From Panax quinquefolius (taxonomy: Eukaryota; Streptophyta; Magnoliopsida; Apiales; Araliaceae): a DNA stretch of 64,000 nt. Positions within the stretch are counted from its first letter, which is position 1; the number at the start of each line of letters is the position of its first letter. This document shows positions 24,372 through 37,202 of the stretch, piece after piece. A model generated the notes under the pieces. The model ran no database searches, was not told the DNA's origin, and saw nothing but the letters and a program-made list of their open reading frames with translations. The stretch lies in assembly GCA_020205615.1 (NCBI GenBank), contig CM035171.1, positions 122,826,893 through 122,890,892 on the forward strand, given 5' to 3'. The translations under genes and the position numbers were made by a program.

Positions 24372-27154
24372 TGTGGCGCCCCCAAAATAGGTATACATCA
24401 CCTATTCGAAGTTGTCGTACACGGTATGCGAAACAACTACAACTTTATTATTACAACAAGAAACTGTGAGTTTGAATACAAATATTATCTTCTGCATATA
24501 TATCTATACTCAAATAAATCCTCATCACATTTATTGATACATTATTTTACAAAAATGGTGAGGACTACTAAACAATCCTTTCTAAAACCTTCATTCCATA
24601 CCCAGACTGCGTATCTTCGCTATATTCTCGCCTCCCCGAGAAAAATGGAACAAAAGGAAAAAGGGTGAGCTCAACTAGCTTTCGAGAAAGAATATTATGA
24701 CTAAGATAATATACAACAAATTATCGTTAGTCTTCAACAGGAAAAATCTAATAGAATACAATAGACAACAAACTTTAAATCAATATTCGCAATGAAATAA
24801 TAATTCATTAGAAGAGTTAAGTAGAGAATGCAAACTACTATCTTCTATGTATGAATTTAAAAGTTCATCGCTATCTTTTATCCCCGTAACATCAATCAAT
24901 ATACATCCGAATCAAATATTCATCTTTGCACTACTGAGCCAAAGATATTCATCGATTAGGTCATGTTCATTTAAACACTGCTCATCTTTGCACTACAGCC
25001 AAAGATATTCTTCAGAAATCATTCATCTTTGCACTACAGGCCAAAGATATTCTTAAGAAATCATTCATCTTTGCACTACAAATAAAAGATATTCCATAAT
25101 ATCATCATTTAAGACCGAGGATGATGAAAATATTTTTAAAGAAACGAATCCAAAGAAACAAAATGACAAGGATTAAGGATTAAGGATTCGTACTTGGTTT
25201 TATCCACGTCCAAAATACCTCAAAAATAATCATAGTGGTGTAAAATTCAAGAATGATCAAAACATCTATACAATCGAGCTAGTATCCGAATAGATATTTT
25301 GACAAAAAGAAAAATTTTATTTTTCTATGAATAGTGCAGATATATCGTGAATAGTCTCAGATATCGTGAATAAAGAATCTCACAACAAAAGATAGAAATT
25401 CCATAAAAACATCTTCACGCTTTCATAATAGTACTGCGTGAATAAGAATCGTGAATAAGAATCTCATGAATAAGAATCAGTGAATAGTAATTCATGAATA
25501 AGAACCCATGAATAGTAACCCCACATGAAAAAGTTTCAAATTTGATAAAACTTCAGATCAACATTTCAATTATAATGATATTGAAGAAATAATATCATTA
25601 CGAAAAAAATAATATCCCTTACCTCGAGAAAGCGATCTTTCGATTTGGAATAATTTGAATGAACTTGCACCGTATATCAATACTCAAAGTATACTCAAAA
25701 TACTCACAAGAATACGCTCAAAATATCGAGAGAGAAATAGAGAGAAAACTTCGAGTTTACGGTGTGATTTTCAATTCTAACCTAAGACCCTATTTATAGG
25801 AAAATGCTTAGAACACCAAAGCGAAAAATTTAATATAATATTAATATAATTATACAAATTTTCCTTAGCCCACCTTTTGGTCAAAACACCAGCCACACAT
25901 GTTAATGATGTCCAAAAAAATACAAAAACGTTTTTCTTAACAAAAATAATTTAAACTCCCAAAATCAATTATTTTGAACTTGAACTTCAATAATTCATAA
26001 TAAATAGCCCTTTCATCAGAAAATTCGAATCTCATGAGTTTTTATAGGAAATTCAATTCTCTACAACTTTGCAGAAGAAGGTTTTCCAAATTCCAAATAG
26101 AAATTGACCCAAATCCACAAACGGGTGATTTTACCACTATAATCAAATTTCTATTAATAATTGTGTCCACCAACACACAAAACATGTGTTAAACATTTAA
26201 TGCCACAAAAATACTCTTCCTCCTCATATACTCATATATCCCACATTCATTGTAAAAATATAACCAAGTTAATATATTATTAAAATAATATATTTAAATG
26301 AATTATTTTATCGTAAAAAGATAAAATATTAATTTTCAACAATTGTCATTTTAAAAATTTTCTCCATCTATATCCACATAAAATCAATATTTTCCTCATT
26401 ATATAAATCAATAATTAATTATTCACAAATAATATTACGAATCACAATATCGACAACCAGCGCCTCCTCAGAGAGAAGGGGGCTTCCAATAAGAATTTCT
26501 TCTTCATCTTGGCCAGCAATTAGATGACCAAACCTCTCCTTAGACGTAACTTTCTAGACATTGCCAATAATGTTATCTAATAATATTATTCGGATAATAT
26601 GAATTATTGCTTCGATAATGAAAAATACCGTGTAATGACAATTATCAAACAACAATGAATATAAAATATCAACGCAAAGAATTATTAACTCAATAAAATA
26701 TTTGAGCGATAATTATCGTAACCATTATTGAGTAGTGCCTTTTACGTAAGAATCAATAATTGGTGCAATACCGCAGGTGCTATCGCTCAACAACGCGTAT
26801 TAGTGTGTTTTTAACCAATTCCGGGTATTCCAACAATGATTAATCTGTAACAACTACGCCAATTATTTAAAAACAACTTATATTTGTCGCTTTTCTTCAT
26901 CCAATCACTTTCCGTTATGGGGCCCATACATGGTCGCTACTGTCGTCGTATTTAATATTCCTCGACAAAGATTTAATATTTCACGACCAAACGAATATTC
27001 CCCAAATAATAATGAATATTTTATAACCACTTTGCTTATTTTGAAATATTTGCGTATTTAACCCTTAACTATCCACATTAATCAAATCAACCCTTACTAT
27101 TTCAAAATAATAAATAAAGGAAATTCCTTTTATTTAAAAATTTAGGGTCTTACA
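24372..27154 (-). mobile_element. Solo LTR 'C' (family D-like) inside family H LTR
   Basis: On + it runs TGTGGCGCCCCC...TAGGGTCTTACA (2783 bp) with the same internal order as the E1 LTRs: hairpin array at 24.9-25.1 kb, GTGAATAAGAATC array at 25.3-25.5 kb, and a TATTTATAGG promoter-like box near 25793. It interrupts the H LTR, but the flanks (AATAA and TCATA) do not form a clear duplication. Confidence 0.6.
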
Positions 27155-27879
27155 TCATATCTCTTATATTATTGATTCAATTATTGTCACATTATCATCT
27201 CAGAAATATGTTATAGTATTAAATCAATAATTGAGACGACAAGTTATAAATGATTAATAATTATTGAAAGATTAAATATGTGTTATGATTTGTGGTAAGT
27301 TTGATTATTTTATGGGGGGCTCATATGTCATCATCTAAGAGTCTCTTCATCAAGTAGTATTTACCTTCGCCAATAAGTAATTACCCTTGTGAATAGTATT
27401 TACCTTCGTCGATAGTAATTATCCTTGTGAATAGTATTTACCTTCGCCAATAGTAATTACCCTTGTGAATAGTATTTACCTTCGTCAATAGTATTTACCT
27501 TCGTTAATAGTAATTACCTTTACCGACGTCGAACCACTTGTCGCTTCACATTAAAAGGCCGAACCACTTGTCGTTTCACATTACAAAGGCCAAACCGATT
27601 AAATCAAGCCACTTGCCTTTTCACACTGGCAAGAAAAGCTAAGCTAGAAATCTTCTATAAATAGAGGCCTGAGGGCTTCATTATTTTCACGAATTCATTC
27701 AAGCTATAGAGAAAAGTATAGAAAGAATAAGAGAGAAAGAAGAAGAGTATTTTGTTACTACACTCGTCTCTTGCAAAGATTCAATCTCCTACCAAAAGTA
27801 AGGGTGTTATTCTTTCTTATTCATGAAGAGAACTATTGTTATTCCATTGCTTATTATTCATTGGAATAACTCAGATAAT

Positions 27880-28215
27880 GTGGTTTACCCTATACTTGGT
27901 GACATTCTTCTATTATTCTCGCTGAACATCCTGCACATGTGTTTTACACCCACTGGTTCCGCTCTTTATTATTCTGTTGGAACATCCTCATGCATGGTTT
28001 TTACGGACTGGTTCCGCCTTTATTATTCTCGTTGGAACATCCTCGCATGCATGTTTTACACCGGACTTCGTTCTCGCTCTTTATCATTCTCGCTGGAATA
28101 TTCTATCGTGTGTTTTACACCGGATCCGGTTCCATCTTTATCATTCATTGGAACATCCCGCTTGGTGTGAATTTCACCGACCGGGTTCCGTTATTTATTA
28201 TTCTCGCTGAATAAC
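27880..28215 (+). repeat. Tandem array of about 60-bp units in LTR H
   Basis: Five or six imperfect units carry TTATTATTCTCG(T/C)TGGAA(C/T)ATCC, then TTTTACACC, then GGTTCC. The same array recurs at about 43040-43310 (+) and, reverse-complemented, at 21410-21660. Confidence 0.7.
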
Positions 28216-29609
28216 TCATCTGCATGCGATCTATCGCATGCACGTGGTGATTTCTTTTGTTATTCCATTCTTTATTATACCCAAATTGGTTAAAACTTTG
28301 ACTTCTATACTCCATGAAATTAGTAGAATATCCTTGATATTTGCGTTTCATCCAAAGATCTTTTCATGGAAATATTCTTCTGATCATTCTTGAATTTTAC
28401 TCTACAAAATAGTATCATGTTGATAATTTGGACGCTAATAATTCCTGGATAAAATAATTCTTGAACTTGTTTTATTGAATTCTTATATCATTGTCATCAT
28501 CCTCATGTTTATATTATTAGATAGCATTATTGGCAATGTCTAGAAAGTTCTGTCAAGGAGAGGTTTGGTCACCTAATTGCGCGCCAGTAAGGAGAAATCC
28601 TTATCGGAAAGCCCCTCTTCCCGGGAACGTACTGGTTGTCATAAATGTGATTCTCAGTAATATTATTTGTGAATAATTAATTATTGATTCATATGATAAG
28701 AAATATTTATTTTATATGAATATAAATGATAGATTTATTTATGTGGTTATTAATGAAGGAAGTAATGCTTTGAGATGTTTTATTTGTATTTTGTTGGATC
28801 GAGGTATTAAAAGATCAAATCGGTGTTATTACGACTTTATTGTGTGAGTTATAATATTTAATCCGACCGCTTTGGATGGTTGTAATTTTTGGATATGTTA
28901 TACATATATAAGTTGAGTATATGTCCACAAATTTTGAACCGTTAAAAATGAGCGATAATTTATTATGAATTTTAAGAGGTGACTGATTCGTAAATTAGGT
29001 TATAAATGATTTTGGTGGAAAATTCTAGAATTGGTGGGCCCCACTTGTGGTTGGTGAAAAAAAAATGCTGAATTTTATTTCAAATGTGGTGGGTGGCAAT
29101 AGTAGCGAGTAAAGCCATCGTGTAGTGCGAATCAAGTCTGCTTTACGGCTAACATTTTCCTATAAATAGAGGGCTAAGTTAGAATTGAAAATCACACCGT
29201 AAACAAAGTTTTCTCTTTCTCTCTCTATATTATTGAGCGATTTTGTGAGTATTTAGATACTTTGAGAGTTCTTTATTCAAAGATAAGTTTCATTCAAAGA
29301 TCACTTCCGACCTTTCCTTCCGGCAATCTTGATTTTTTTGAGGTAAGGGATAGTAGTGGATATTTTTTTTTTTGTAATGATATTATTTCTTCAATATCAT
29401 TATCTTTGAAATGTCGATCTGAAGTTTTTATCAAATTTGGAACTTTTTCATGTCGGGTTACTATTCATGAGTTACTATTCACGAGTTACTATTCATGAGT
29501 TACTATTCACGATTACTTATTCACGAGTACTATTCATGAAGCGTGAAGATGTTTTTTGTGGAATTTCTATCTTTTGATGTCTGAGTTACTATTCACGATA
29601 TTTAAGACT

Positions 29610-32469
29610 TGTGACGCCCCCAAAATAGGTATACACAACACCCATTCTCGAGTCGCCAAATACACATGGTATGTAAAACAACTACATCTTTATTATTACA
29701 ACAAGAAATCTGAGTTTAAATACAAATATTATCTTCTGTACAATATTTATACTCAAATAAATCCTCATCACATTTATTGATACATTATTTTACAAAATGG
29801 TGAGGACTACTAAACAATCCTTTCTAAATCCTTCATTCCATACCCCGACTTGCACTCGCTATATTCTCGCCTCCCGAGAAGAATGGAACAAAAGGAAAAG
29901 GGTGAGCTCAACTAGCTCAAGAAGAATATTATGACTAAGATAATATACAACAAATTATCGTTAGTCTTCAACAGGAAAAATTTAATAGAATACAATAGAC
30001 AACAAGTTTCGCATCAATATTCGCAATGAAATAATAATTCATAGAAGAGTTACGTAGAGAATGAAATCTACTATAATCTATGAATTTAACGAAATCCATC
30101 ATCAATATTTTATCCTCAGTAACATCAATCAATATTCATCTCAAATCAAATATTCATCTTTGCACTACACAAAGCCAAAGATATTCATCAATCGGTCCAT
30201 GTTCATCTCAACACTGCTCATCTTTGCACTAAAGGCCAAAGATATTCATCACCGGTCATGTTCATCTCAACACTGCTCATCTTTGCACTAAAGGCCAAAG
30301 ATATTCATCACGGTCATGTTCATTTAAACACTGCTCATCTTTGCATTTATTCATCGATCACGTGTTCATTTAAACACCGCTCATCTTTTTACACTACAGC
30401 CAAAGATATTCTTCGTAAATCATTCATCTTTGACTATTGGGCCAAAGATATTCTTCAAAATCATTCATCTTTGCACTACAAAGCCAAAGATATTCTTCAA
30501 AATCATTCATCTTTGCACTACAAAAGATATTCAATAATATCATCATTTAAGACCGAGGATGATGAAAATATTTTAAAGAAACGAATCCAAAGGAAACAAA
30601 ATGACAAGGATTAAGGATTAAGGATTCGTACTTTGTTTTATCCATGTCCAACAATACCTCAAAAATAATCATAGTGGTGTAAAATTCAAGAATGATCAAA
30701 ATATGGATACAATCAAAGCTAGTATCCAAAATAGATATTTTGGACGAAAAAGAAAAATTTTCATTTTTCTATGAATAGTGCCGTGATTCGTGAATAAGGT
30801 CAGATATCGTGAATAAAGCCGATACGTGAATAGTAACTCCGACACCAAAAGATAGAAATTTCCACAAAAAACATCTTCACGCTTCATTTAATAGTACTCG
30901 TGAATAAGAATCTCGTGAATAGTAACTCATGAATAGTAACTCGTGAATAAGAACTCATGAATAGTAACCCCGACATGAAAAAGTTCCAAATTTGATAAAA
31001 AGTACCAACCAATATTTCAAAGATAATGATATCAAGAATTAATATCATTACTTAAAAAAATAACATCCCTTACCTCAAAGAATCAAGATTTCTAAGGAAA
31101 GGCTCAAGTGATGCTTTGAATGAAACTTGTATCAATAAAGAAATCTCAAAGTATCTAAATACTCACAAAATACGCCAATAATATAGAGAGAAAAGAGAGA
31201 AACTTTTGTTTCGGTGTGATTTTCAATTCTAACTTAAATTTCTATTTATAGAAAAATGTTAGCCCACCAAGCAGACTTGACCAAGCTACCGATGGCTTTA
31301 CTCGCTACTATTGCCACCCACCACATTTGAAATAAAATTCAGCACATTTCTTCACCAACCACAAGTGGGGCCCACTCAATTCTAGAATTTTCCACCAAAA
31401 TCAATTATAACCCTAATTTCCTAATCGACACCTCTTAAAATTCATAACAAATCATTCGTGCATTTTTAACGGTTCAAAATTTGTGGACATATACTCAACT
31501 TATGTATGTATAACATACCCAAAAATTACCATTAATCCAACTATTTGATTAAAAATTATAATCCCCGCAATATATCACAAAACCCCGATTTAATTTTTAA
31601 TACCTCCAACTGGTAAAATACCGATAAAACACCTCAACAATAATTTCTTCATTTAAAACCACATAAATAAATCCATCATTTATATCCACATAAAATAAAT
31701 ATTTCTTTATCATATGAATCAATAATTAATTATTCACAAATAATATTACGTAATCACAATTATGACAACCAGTGCCGCTCCTGTGAAAGGGGGGCTTTCC
31801 GATAAGGATTTCTCCTCATCGCGCCGCAATTAGGTGACCAAACCTCTCCTCGATGTAACTTTCTAGACATTGCCAATAATGCTATCTAATAATATTATTT
31901 AAATAATATGAATTATTGATCCGATAATGGAGATAATGTGCAAAAGGACAATTATTGAACAACAATAATATAAAATATCAACGCAAAGAATTATCGAATC
32001 AATAAAATAAAATATCGAATAAGAATTCATCGTGAAAATTATTGAGTAAAGGCCTTCTTACGTAAGGATCAATAATTCAACAATCAGCAATACCGGTAAA
32101 GCTATCAGCAACCACGCCAGACATCGTATTTTAACCACCGGGTATTCCAACAAATGTTTAATCTGTAATAACTACGCCTGCTATTTTTAACCAACTTATA
32201 TTTGTCGCTTTTCTTCATCCAATCGCTTCCGCATGGGCTCACATTATATGGTCGCCACTGTCGCATTTAATATTCCCCGACAAAGCATTTAATATTCCAC
32301 GACCAAACGAATATTCCCTAACAAAATGAATATTTTATAACCACTTGCTTATTTTGAAATATTTGCATATTTAACCCTTAACTATCCACATTAATCAAAT
32401 CAACCCTTACTATTTCAAAATAATAAATAAAGGAAATTCCTTTTTATTTAAAAAATTTCGGGTCTTACA
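29610..32469 (-). repeat. 3' LTR of E1 (2860 bp)
   Basis: Ends are TGTGACGCCCCC and GGGTCTTACA on +. It matches the 37203-40049 LTR almost throughout; the visible differences are mainly clusters of 1-4 base changes. It contains a hairpin array (about 30130-30525) and a GTGAATAAGAATC-type array (30770-30970). Confidence 0.88.
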
Positions 32470-32482
32470 ACCTCCCTCCTTA
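32470..32482 (-). promoter_or_regulatory. Polypurine tract of E1
   Basis: The minus strand reads TAAGGAGGGAGGT immediately before the 3' LTR, the expected place of the plus-strand DNA primer. Confidence 0.7.
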
Positions 32483-32489
32483 TGAAATT

Positions 32490-33900
32490 TCGTCCCTCGA
32501 ATCGACGACGCACTGTGTTTCAAAAGGTGAGGATACCTCGCTTTCATTTCCGCTTCCAATTCCCGTGTCATTTCCTCTATAAAGCATGATTCCTCCACAA
32601 AACTTTAACTTGTGGTATGACCTTTCATACAGTAGGGACATGCTCCTTCCTATCCAAGATCTTGATAGTACCTCCTCATACGTTAAGTCTTCTACTATCT
32701 CGTCCGGCTCTAACTCAATAATGTGGTTCGGTCTTTCACATATTTACGAAGTATGAGCATGTGAAACACATTATGAACACGAGACATACTTTGAGGTAAC
32801 GCAAGTCTATAGGCTACATTTCCTACTTTAATAAGAATTTGAAATGGACCAATAAATCGTGGATCGAGCTTTCCTCTCTTCCCAAATCTTGTAACTCCCT
32901 TCCACGGAGCAACTCGCAACAATACATGATCCCTACACATTAAATTCCACGCCCTTTCGATGAAGATCCGCATAACTCTTTTGTCGATCTTGAGCCGCTT
33001 TGTATACGCTTGTCGAATTATTTGGATCTTTTCTAGAGTCATATCGTATTTAACTCGGTCCCAACAATGTTGCTTCACCCACCTCATCCCAACATATCGA
33101 GAACGACATTTTCGGCCCATATAATGCTTCAATGGAGCCACACCTATACTTGCTCGATAATCGTTGTTGTAGGAGAATTCCACCAATGGTAAATACTTAT
33201 CCCAACTGCCTCTTGAAGTCTAGGACACACGAGTCTTAATAAATCTTCAAGAGTTTGAATAGTCCTCTCTCGATTGTCCGTCTGCTTGGGGGATGGTATG
33301 CCAAACTAAATCGCAAATCTGCGCTCCATAGCTTTTTGCAAGCTAACCCAAAATCTTGAAGTGAATCTTGGGTCACGATCCAAAACTATGGATACAGTGC
33401 ATGCCATGCAACCTCACAATCTCATTTACGCATATATACTAGCAAGACGCTCAAGTGAATAAGTCTCCGTGACGGCAAGAAATGAATGAGCAGACTTGGT
33501 TAATCTATCAACAATAACCCAAATAGATTGATGCCTTGAGAAACCGTAGGAAGACCCGTGAATCGAATCCATGGTAATGTGTTCCCACTTCCATTCCTAA
33601 TCTCAAGTGGTTGCAACGGACCCTTAGGTACTAGATGCTCCGCCTTTACACGCTGGCAAGTTAAACACATCGAGATAAACTTTGCAATCTCTCTCTTCAT
33701 ATTATTCCACCAAAATGTATGTCAAGATCACGATACATTTTAGTACTTCCGTGATGGATTGCAAATGGTGTATTGTGTGCCTCCATCATAATCTTGTACT
33801 TCAAATCGTAGTCGTTAGGAACACAAAGTCTAGAGTGGACTCAAGTATTCCTTCTTCATCAATTCTCGCCCTAATAGCTCCTTCTTGTACTTTCTTCTTC
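32490..33900 (-). pseudogene. E1 integrase and chromodomain-like tail, broken
   Basis: Integrase would insert the element's DNA into the host genome. Visible pieces are the CC half of the HHCC zinc finger (CLTCQRVKAEH, near 33640-33670), the core's conserved VEFSYNN stretch with ASIG and YMGRKCRS (33090-33186), and the C-terminal FHMLILRKYV stretch near 32750. Behind it, EEMTRELEAEMKARYPHL (32.5-32.6 kb) is the end of the chromodomain-like module found in Tekay-type elements. Several frameshifts and stops separate these blocks. Confidence 0.8.
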
Positions 33901-34029
33901 ATACGCATCGCCTCCGGCCTGCGGCTTGAGCAACCTTAACTTTTTCTATTAAAGTTGGCTCTACGCGATACTTGACATCATCGCACTCGCTCCTCAAGAT
34001 ATGATCTTCTACTCAATGCGCCGCCTACC

Positions 34030-35230
34030 ACGCTCGCTTTACCAGATGGTATCAATAGTGTGGTCGTCGTAGTCTTTCAATAGCTCGAGCCAACGTCACC
34101 GCGCATGTTGAGTTCTTTTTTTGAGTGAAGAAATATTTAAGGCTTTTATGATCCGAATATATCTCCACTTTCTCCCCATATAGATAGTGCCTCCATATCT
34201 TTAAGCGAAAACGATCACGCTAACTCTAGATCATGAGTAGGATAATTCCTCTCATACTCTTTAAGTTGTCGCGAGGCATAAAGCTATGACTTTCCCACGC
34301 TGCATGAGAACACATCCTAACCCTTTGCCCGAAGCATCGTCAGAGATAACAAATCCATCCGAACCAGATGGTATTGTTAGAACAGTCGTAAATAAGTCTC
34401 CTCTAAGCTCTTGAAACTTTTCTCGATTCTTCATTCCAAACGAATTTTGTATCCTTCCGAAGTTAGCCGAAGAAATGGAGTAGCGATTCGAGAAAACCTT
34501 CCACTAATCTCCGATAATAACCAAATAAGCCCAAAAGCTACGACTTCAACAATCGACTTTCGTTGCTGTTCTAACTTCAGATTGCTTCAATCTTCACGGA
34601 TCAACAGATACTCCATGTTTTGACACTGACATGCCCAAGAAATGCTACTTCCTCGCCGTAACTCGATTTCTTCAATTTGGCATATAGTTGGTTTTCACGG
34701 CCTTTGAGTACCAAATTTCAAATGGTGCTCATGATCTTCACGACTTTTGAATATATAAGGATGTCATCAATAAAGACAACAACGAATCGATCCAAATATT
34801 CCTTGAATACTCGGCTCATCATATCCATGAAAGCCGCAGGAGCATTAGTTAGTCCGAAAGACATGACTAAGAATTCATAATGCCCATACCGAGTTCAAGG
34901 CGCTTTTGAATATCCTCGCCTAATTTTCAAATTGATGATATCCGAATCGAAGATCGATTTTTGAAAAGAATTGTGCCTTTGCAATCGGTCAAACAAGTCA
35001 TCAATACGAGGTAGAGGATACCTATTCTTGATGGTGACATGGTTCAATTCCCGATAGTCAATACAAAGTCGCATACTCCCGCCTTTTCTTTTTTTACAAA
35101 TAAAACAGAGCACCCCAAGGAGATGTACTAGATTTAATGAAACCGATGTCCAACAATTCTCGTAGTTGGACCTTTAACTCCCCGAAGTTCAATAGAGCCA
35201 TTCGATATGGGGTTTTAGAAATGGGCTTTG
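34030..35230 (-). pseudogene. E1 reverse transcriptase and RNase H, broken
   Basis: RT blocks seen are [20 protein letters not shown] (around 34980-35070) and the catalytic FIDD box in [11 protein letters not shown] (about 34750-34785). RNase H follows with DASGKGLGCVLMQ (around 34290-34335). The blocks lie in different frames, so the enzyme would not be made from this sequence as it stands. Confidence 0.85.
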
Positions 35231-35559
35231 TACTGTGTTCAAGATCAATAAAGAATTCAACTTCACGCTCGGGGTAGACCGGAAGTTCTTCGAAATACGC
35301 CGAAAGTCAATAACAACAGAATATTATTCAAATTTGACGTGTCTTTATTCAAATCCATAACATGGGCTAAGAAAGCTTGACATCCGCTTTTCAATAAACG
35401 AATAGCTTTATGATTAGATATGATAGTGATTGATTTTAATGGTTTAGTTGCTTGAATTGCATAACAAGTCAAGTAGAAATATGAAAACTAACAACCTTAC
35501 GAAAAACAATCAATTTTGGCATGATGAGTAGTTAACCAATCAATCCCTAAAATCACATC

Positions 35560-36330
35560 AAAAGCAAGTATCTTTAAAGAGATAAGGTCAACAGTAAGGT
35601 GATGGTGCCAACTTGAATCAAACAAGATTTATAAACAAAGGATGTGATGAAAGTTTCTCCTAACGGAGTTTCCACAGATAGATCAAAGTCTAATTTCTCC
35701 TGAGTCAAGTTTAAACGCTGAGCACATGCAGAGAGATAAATGAATGGGTAGCACCTAGATCAAGTAAGGTATAAACTTCGCAAGAATTTATAAATAGCTT
35801 ACCCGTGATCACCTCGCTTGGGTTCCTCGATTATGACCCAAATACAACAAACGCTTTTCCCTAATCGCTGACTTTGACTTTTCTCGGGATATTTTTTGAG
35901 TCACCGCCCCTCACTTAACTAGGTTTCGCTACCGCATAATCTCGAGCGATATGTCCTTCCTTTCCACAACTATAGCATACCTTGAACTCGCTAGGGCGCT
36001 TGACCGATATGTCCTCTTTTTCGCATTTGTAGCATATGACCGGTGGTCGATCTCCTCCTTAGAACCCGCTTGTCACGCCAAGACCGCTGCCTTCACATAG
36101 TCGTTGTTAAATCTCCTTTTTAAAATCTCCTCCCGACTCGCTTCTTCTACATTTTCACGACCATGATTACCACCGAGTGGTTACCATTTCGTCCGTCTGC
36201 TTTTTTCTCCGCAGTTATCATTATTCTCGCTGATCGCTATCTCCGGCACGATCCTCGTTATGGTCCTCAACCGACCGTATCAAGTATCTCGCTTCTAATA
36301 ATTGAGCCCTCGCTTACAACATCTCAATAA
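35560..36330 (-). pseudogene. E1 zinc knuckles and protease, broken
   Basis: Two CCHC-like knuckles lie at about 35950-36050. The first is CYKCEKED and has lost its His. The second is CYSCGKEGHIARDY and has Tyr in place of the last Cys. The retropepsin active site reads LLDLGATHSFIS near 35750, with DLGA in place of DTGA, so the protease would be inactive. Confidence 0.75.
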
Positions 36331-36372
36331 AGAGAAAGTTTATGAGAAATGAGATATCGACGATGCCGGGTT

Positions 36373-36921
36373 TCAAACCTCTAAGAAACATCCGCGCCAT
36401 ACGCTCCTCATTCTCCACCAAATGAGGTGCAAACCTCGATAACTCGCAAACTTTGCCTCGCATCGAGACACCGCCATGTTGTTTTGCTCTAATCTGATGA
36501 ACTCCACTTCCTTCATACGACGAACACTTTCGTGAAAGTATTTGTCATTAAATAGTCTCTCAAACGCCTCCCAAGACATGCCGAAAAGCGGCCGATGGAG
36601 GTACGCTTCACGCATTCCCACCAAGAGTCTCACCGCCACTTTAACATAAAGGTGGCGAATGGAACCTTCGTTCCTCCGCGCATCCCAAGACATCGAATAT
36701 CTTGGTAATTTGTTTGACCCATGTTTCCGCCATGATCGGATCTCGCTTTCCTTAAATTCGTGGTCCCAACTTTTGAATCGCTGCTCACGTGACAACCCGT
36801 GAATTGCTATCATTTCCTCCTCAGATTTTGAACACGAAGTCTCCTCGTCTCGATTTTGCATGAATCGCAAAAATCTTCTAAACATCCCCTCGCTCATCAT
36901 CTCGCCCATGGTGTTGTTCAC
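36373..36921 (-). pseudogene. E1 gag fragment
   Basis: An open stretch of 182 codons carries the retrotransposon gag (capsid) signature: W..F..LFNDKYF, then VR.MKEVEFIRLEQ, then AKFA. Upstream and downstream parts are out of frame. It lies just inside the 5' LTR, separated by a leader of about 280 bases. Confidence 0.8.
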
Positions 36922-37188
36922 AGAGGAACATTGCCACTGTCAGCACGCTCTCCTCGCTGTAAAAGACAGCATCTCCACTGGCCTCATTTACTCCAATCAT
37001 TAATATTCTCAATGACATTCTCAAATACCGCCATAAAACAAGGGTTAATTAAGGAAATCAATATATCACATAATATCCCTATATACCGACCAACTAACAA
37101 ATAAGCTTAGTAGGACACACTAGCGAAGGATTTACTCGCCTCCCTCCTAGTTCTATTCCCCGATCTCCGCCAGAGATCATATCCCTAA

Positions 37189-37200
37189 GCTTTGATACCA
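37189..37200 (-). promoter_or_regulatory. Primer-binding site of E1 (tRNA-iMet)
   Basis: The minus strand reads TGGTATCAAAGC, one change from the initiator tRNA-Met complement TGGTATCAGAGC. It is two bases from the 5' LTR. Confidence 0.8.
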
Positions 37201-37202
37201 AC

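Noticed and set aside
27823..28351. Overlapping 70-115 codon frames around the H-LTR array
   Set aside because: They are frames through the 60-bp tandem units of the LTR; there are no coding signatures.
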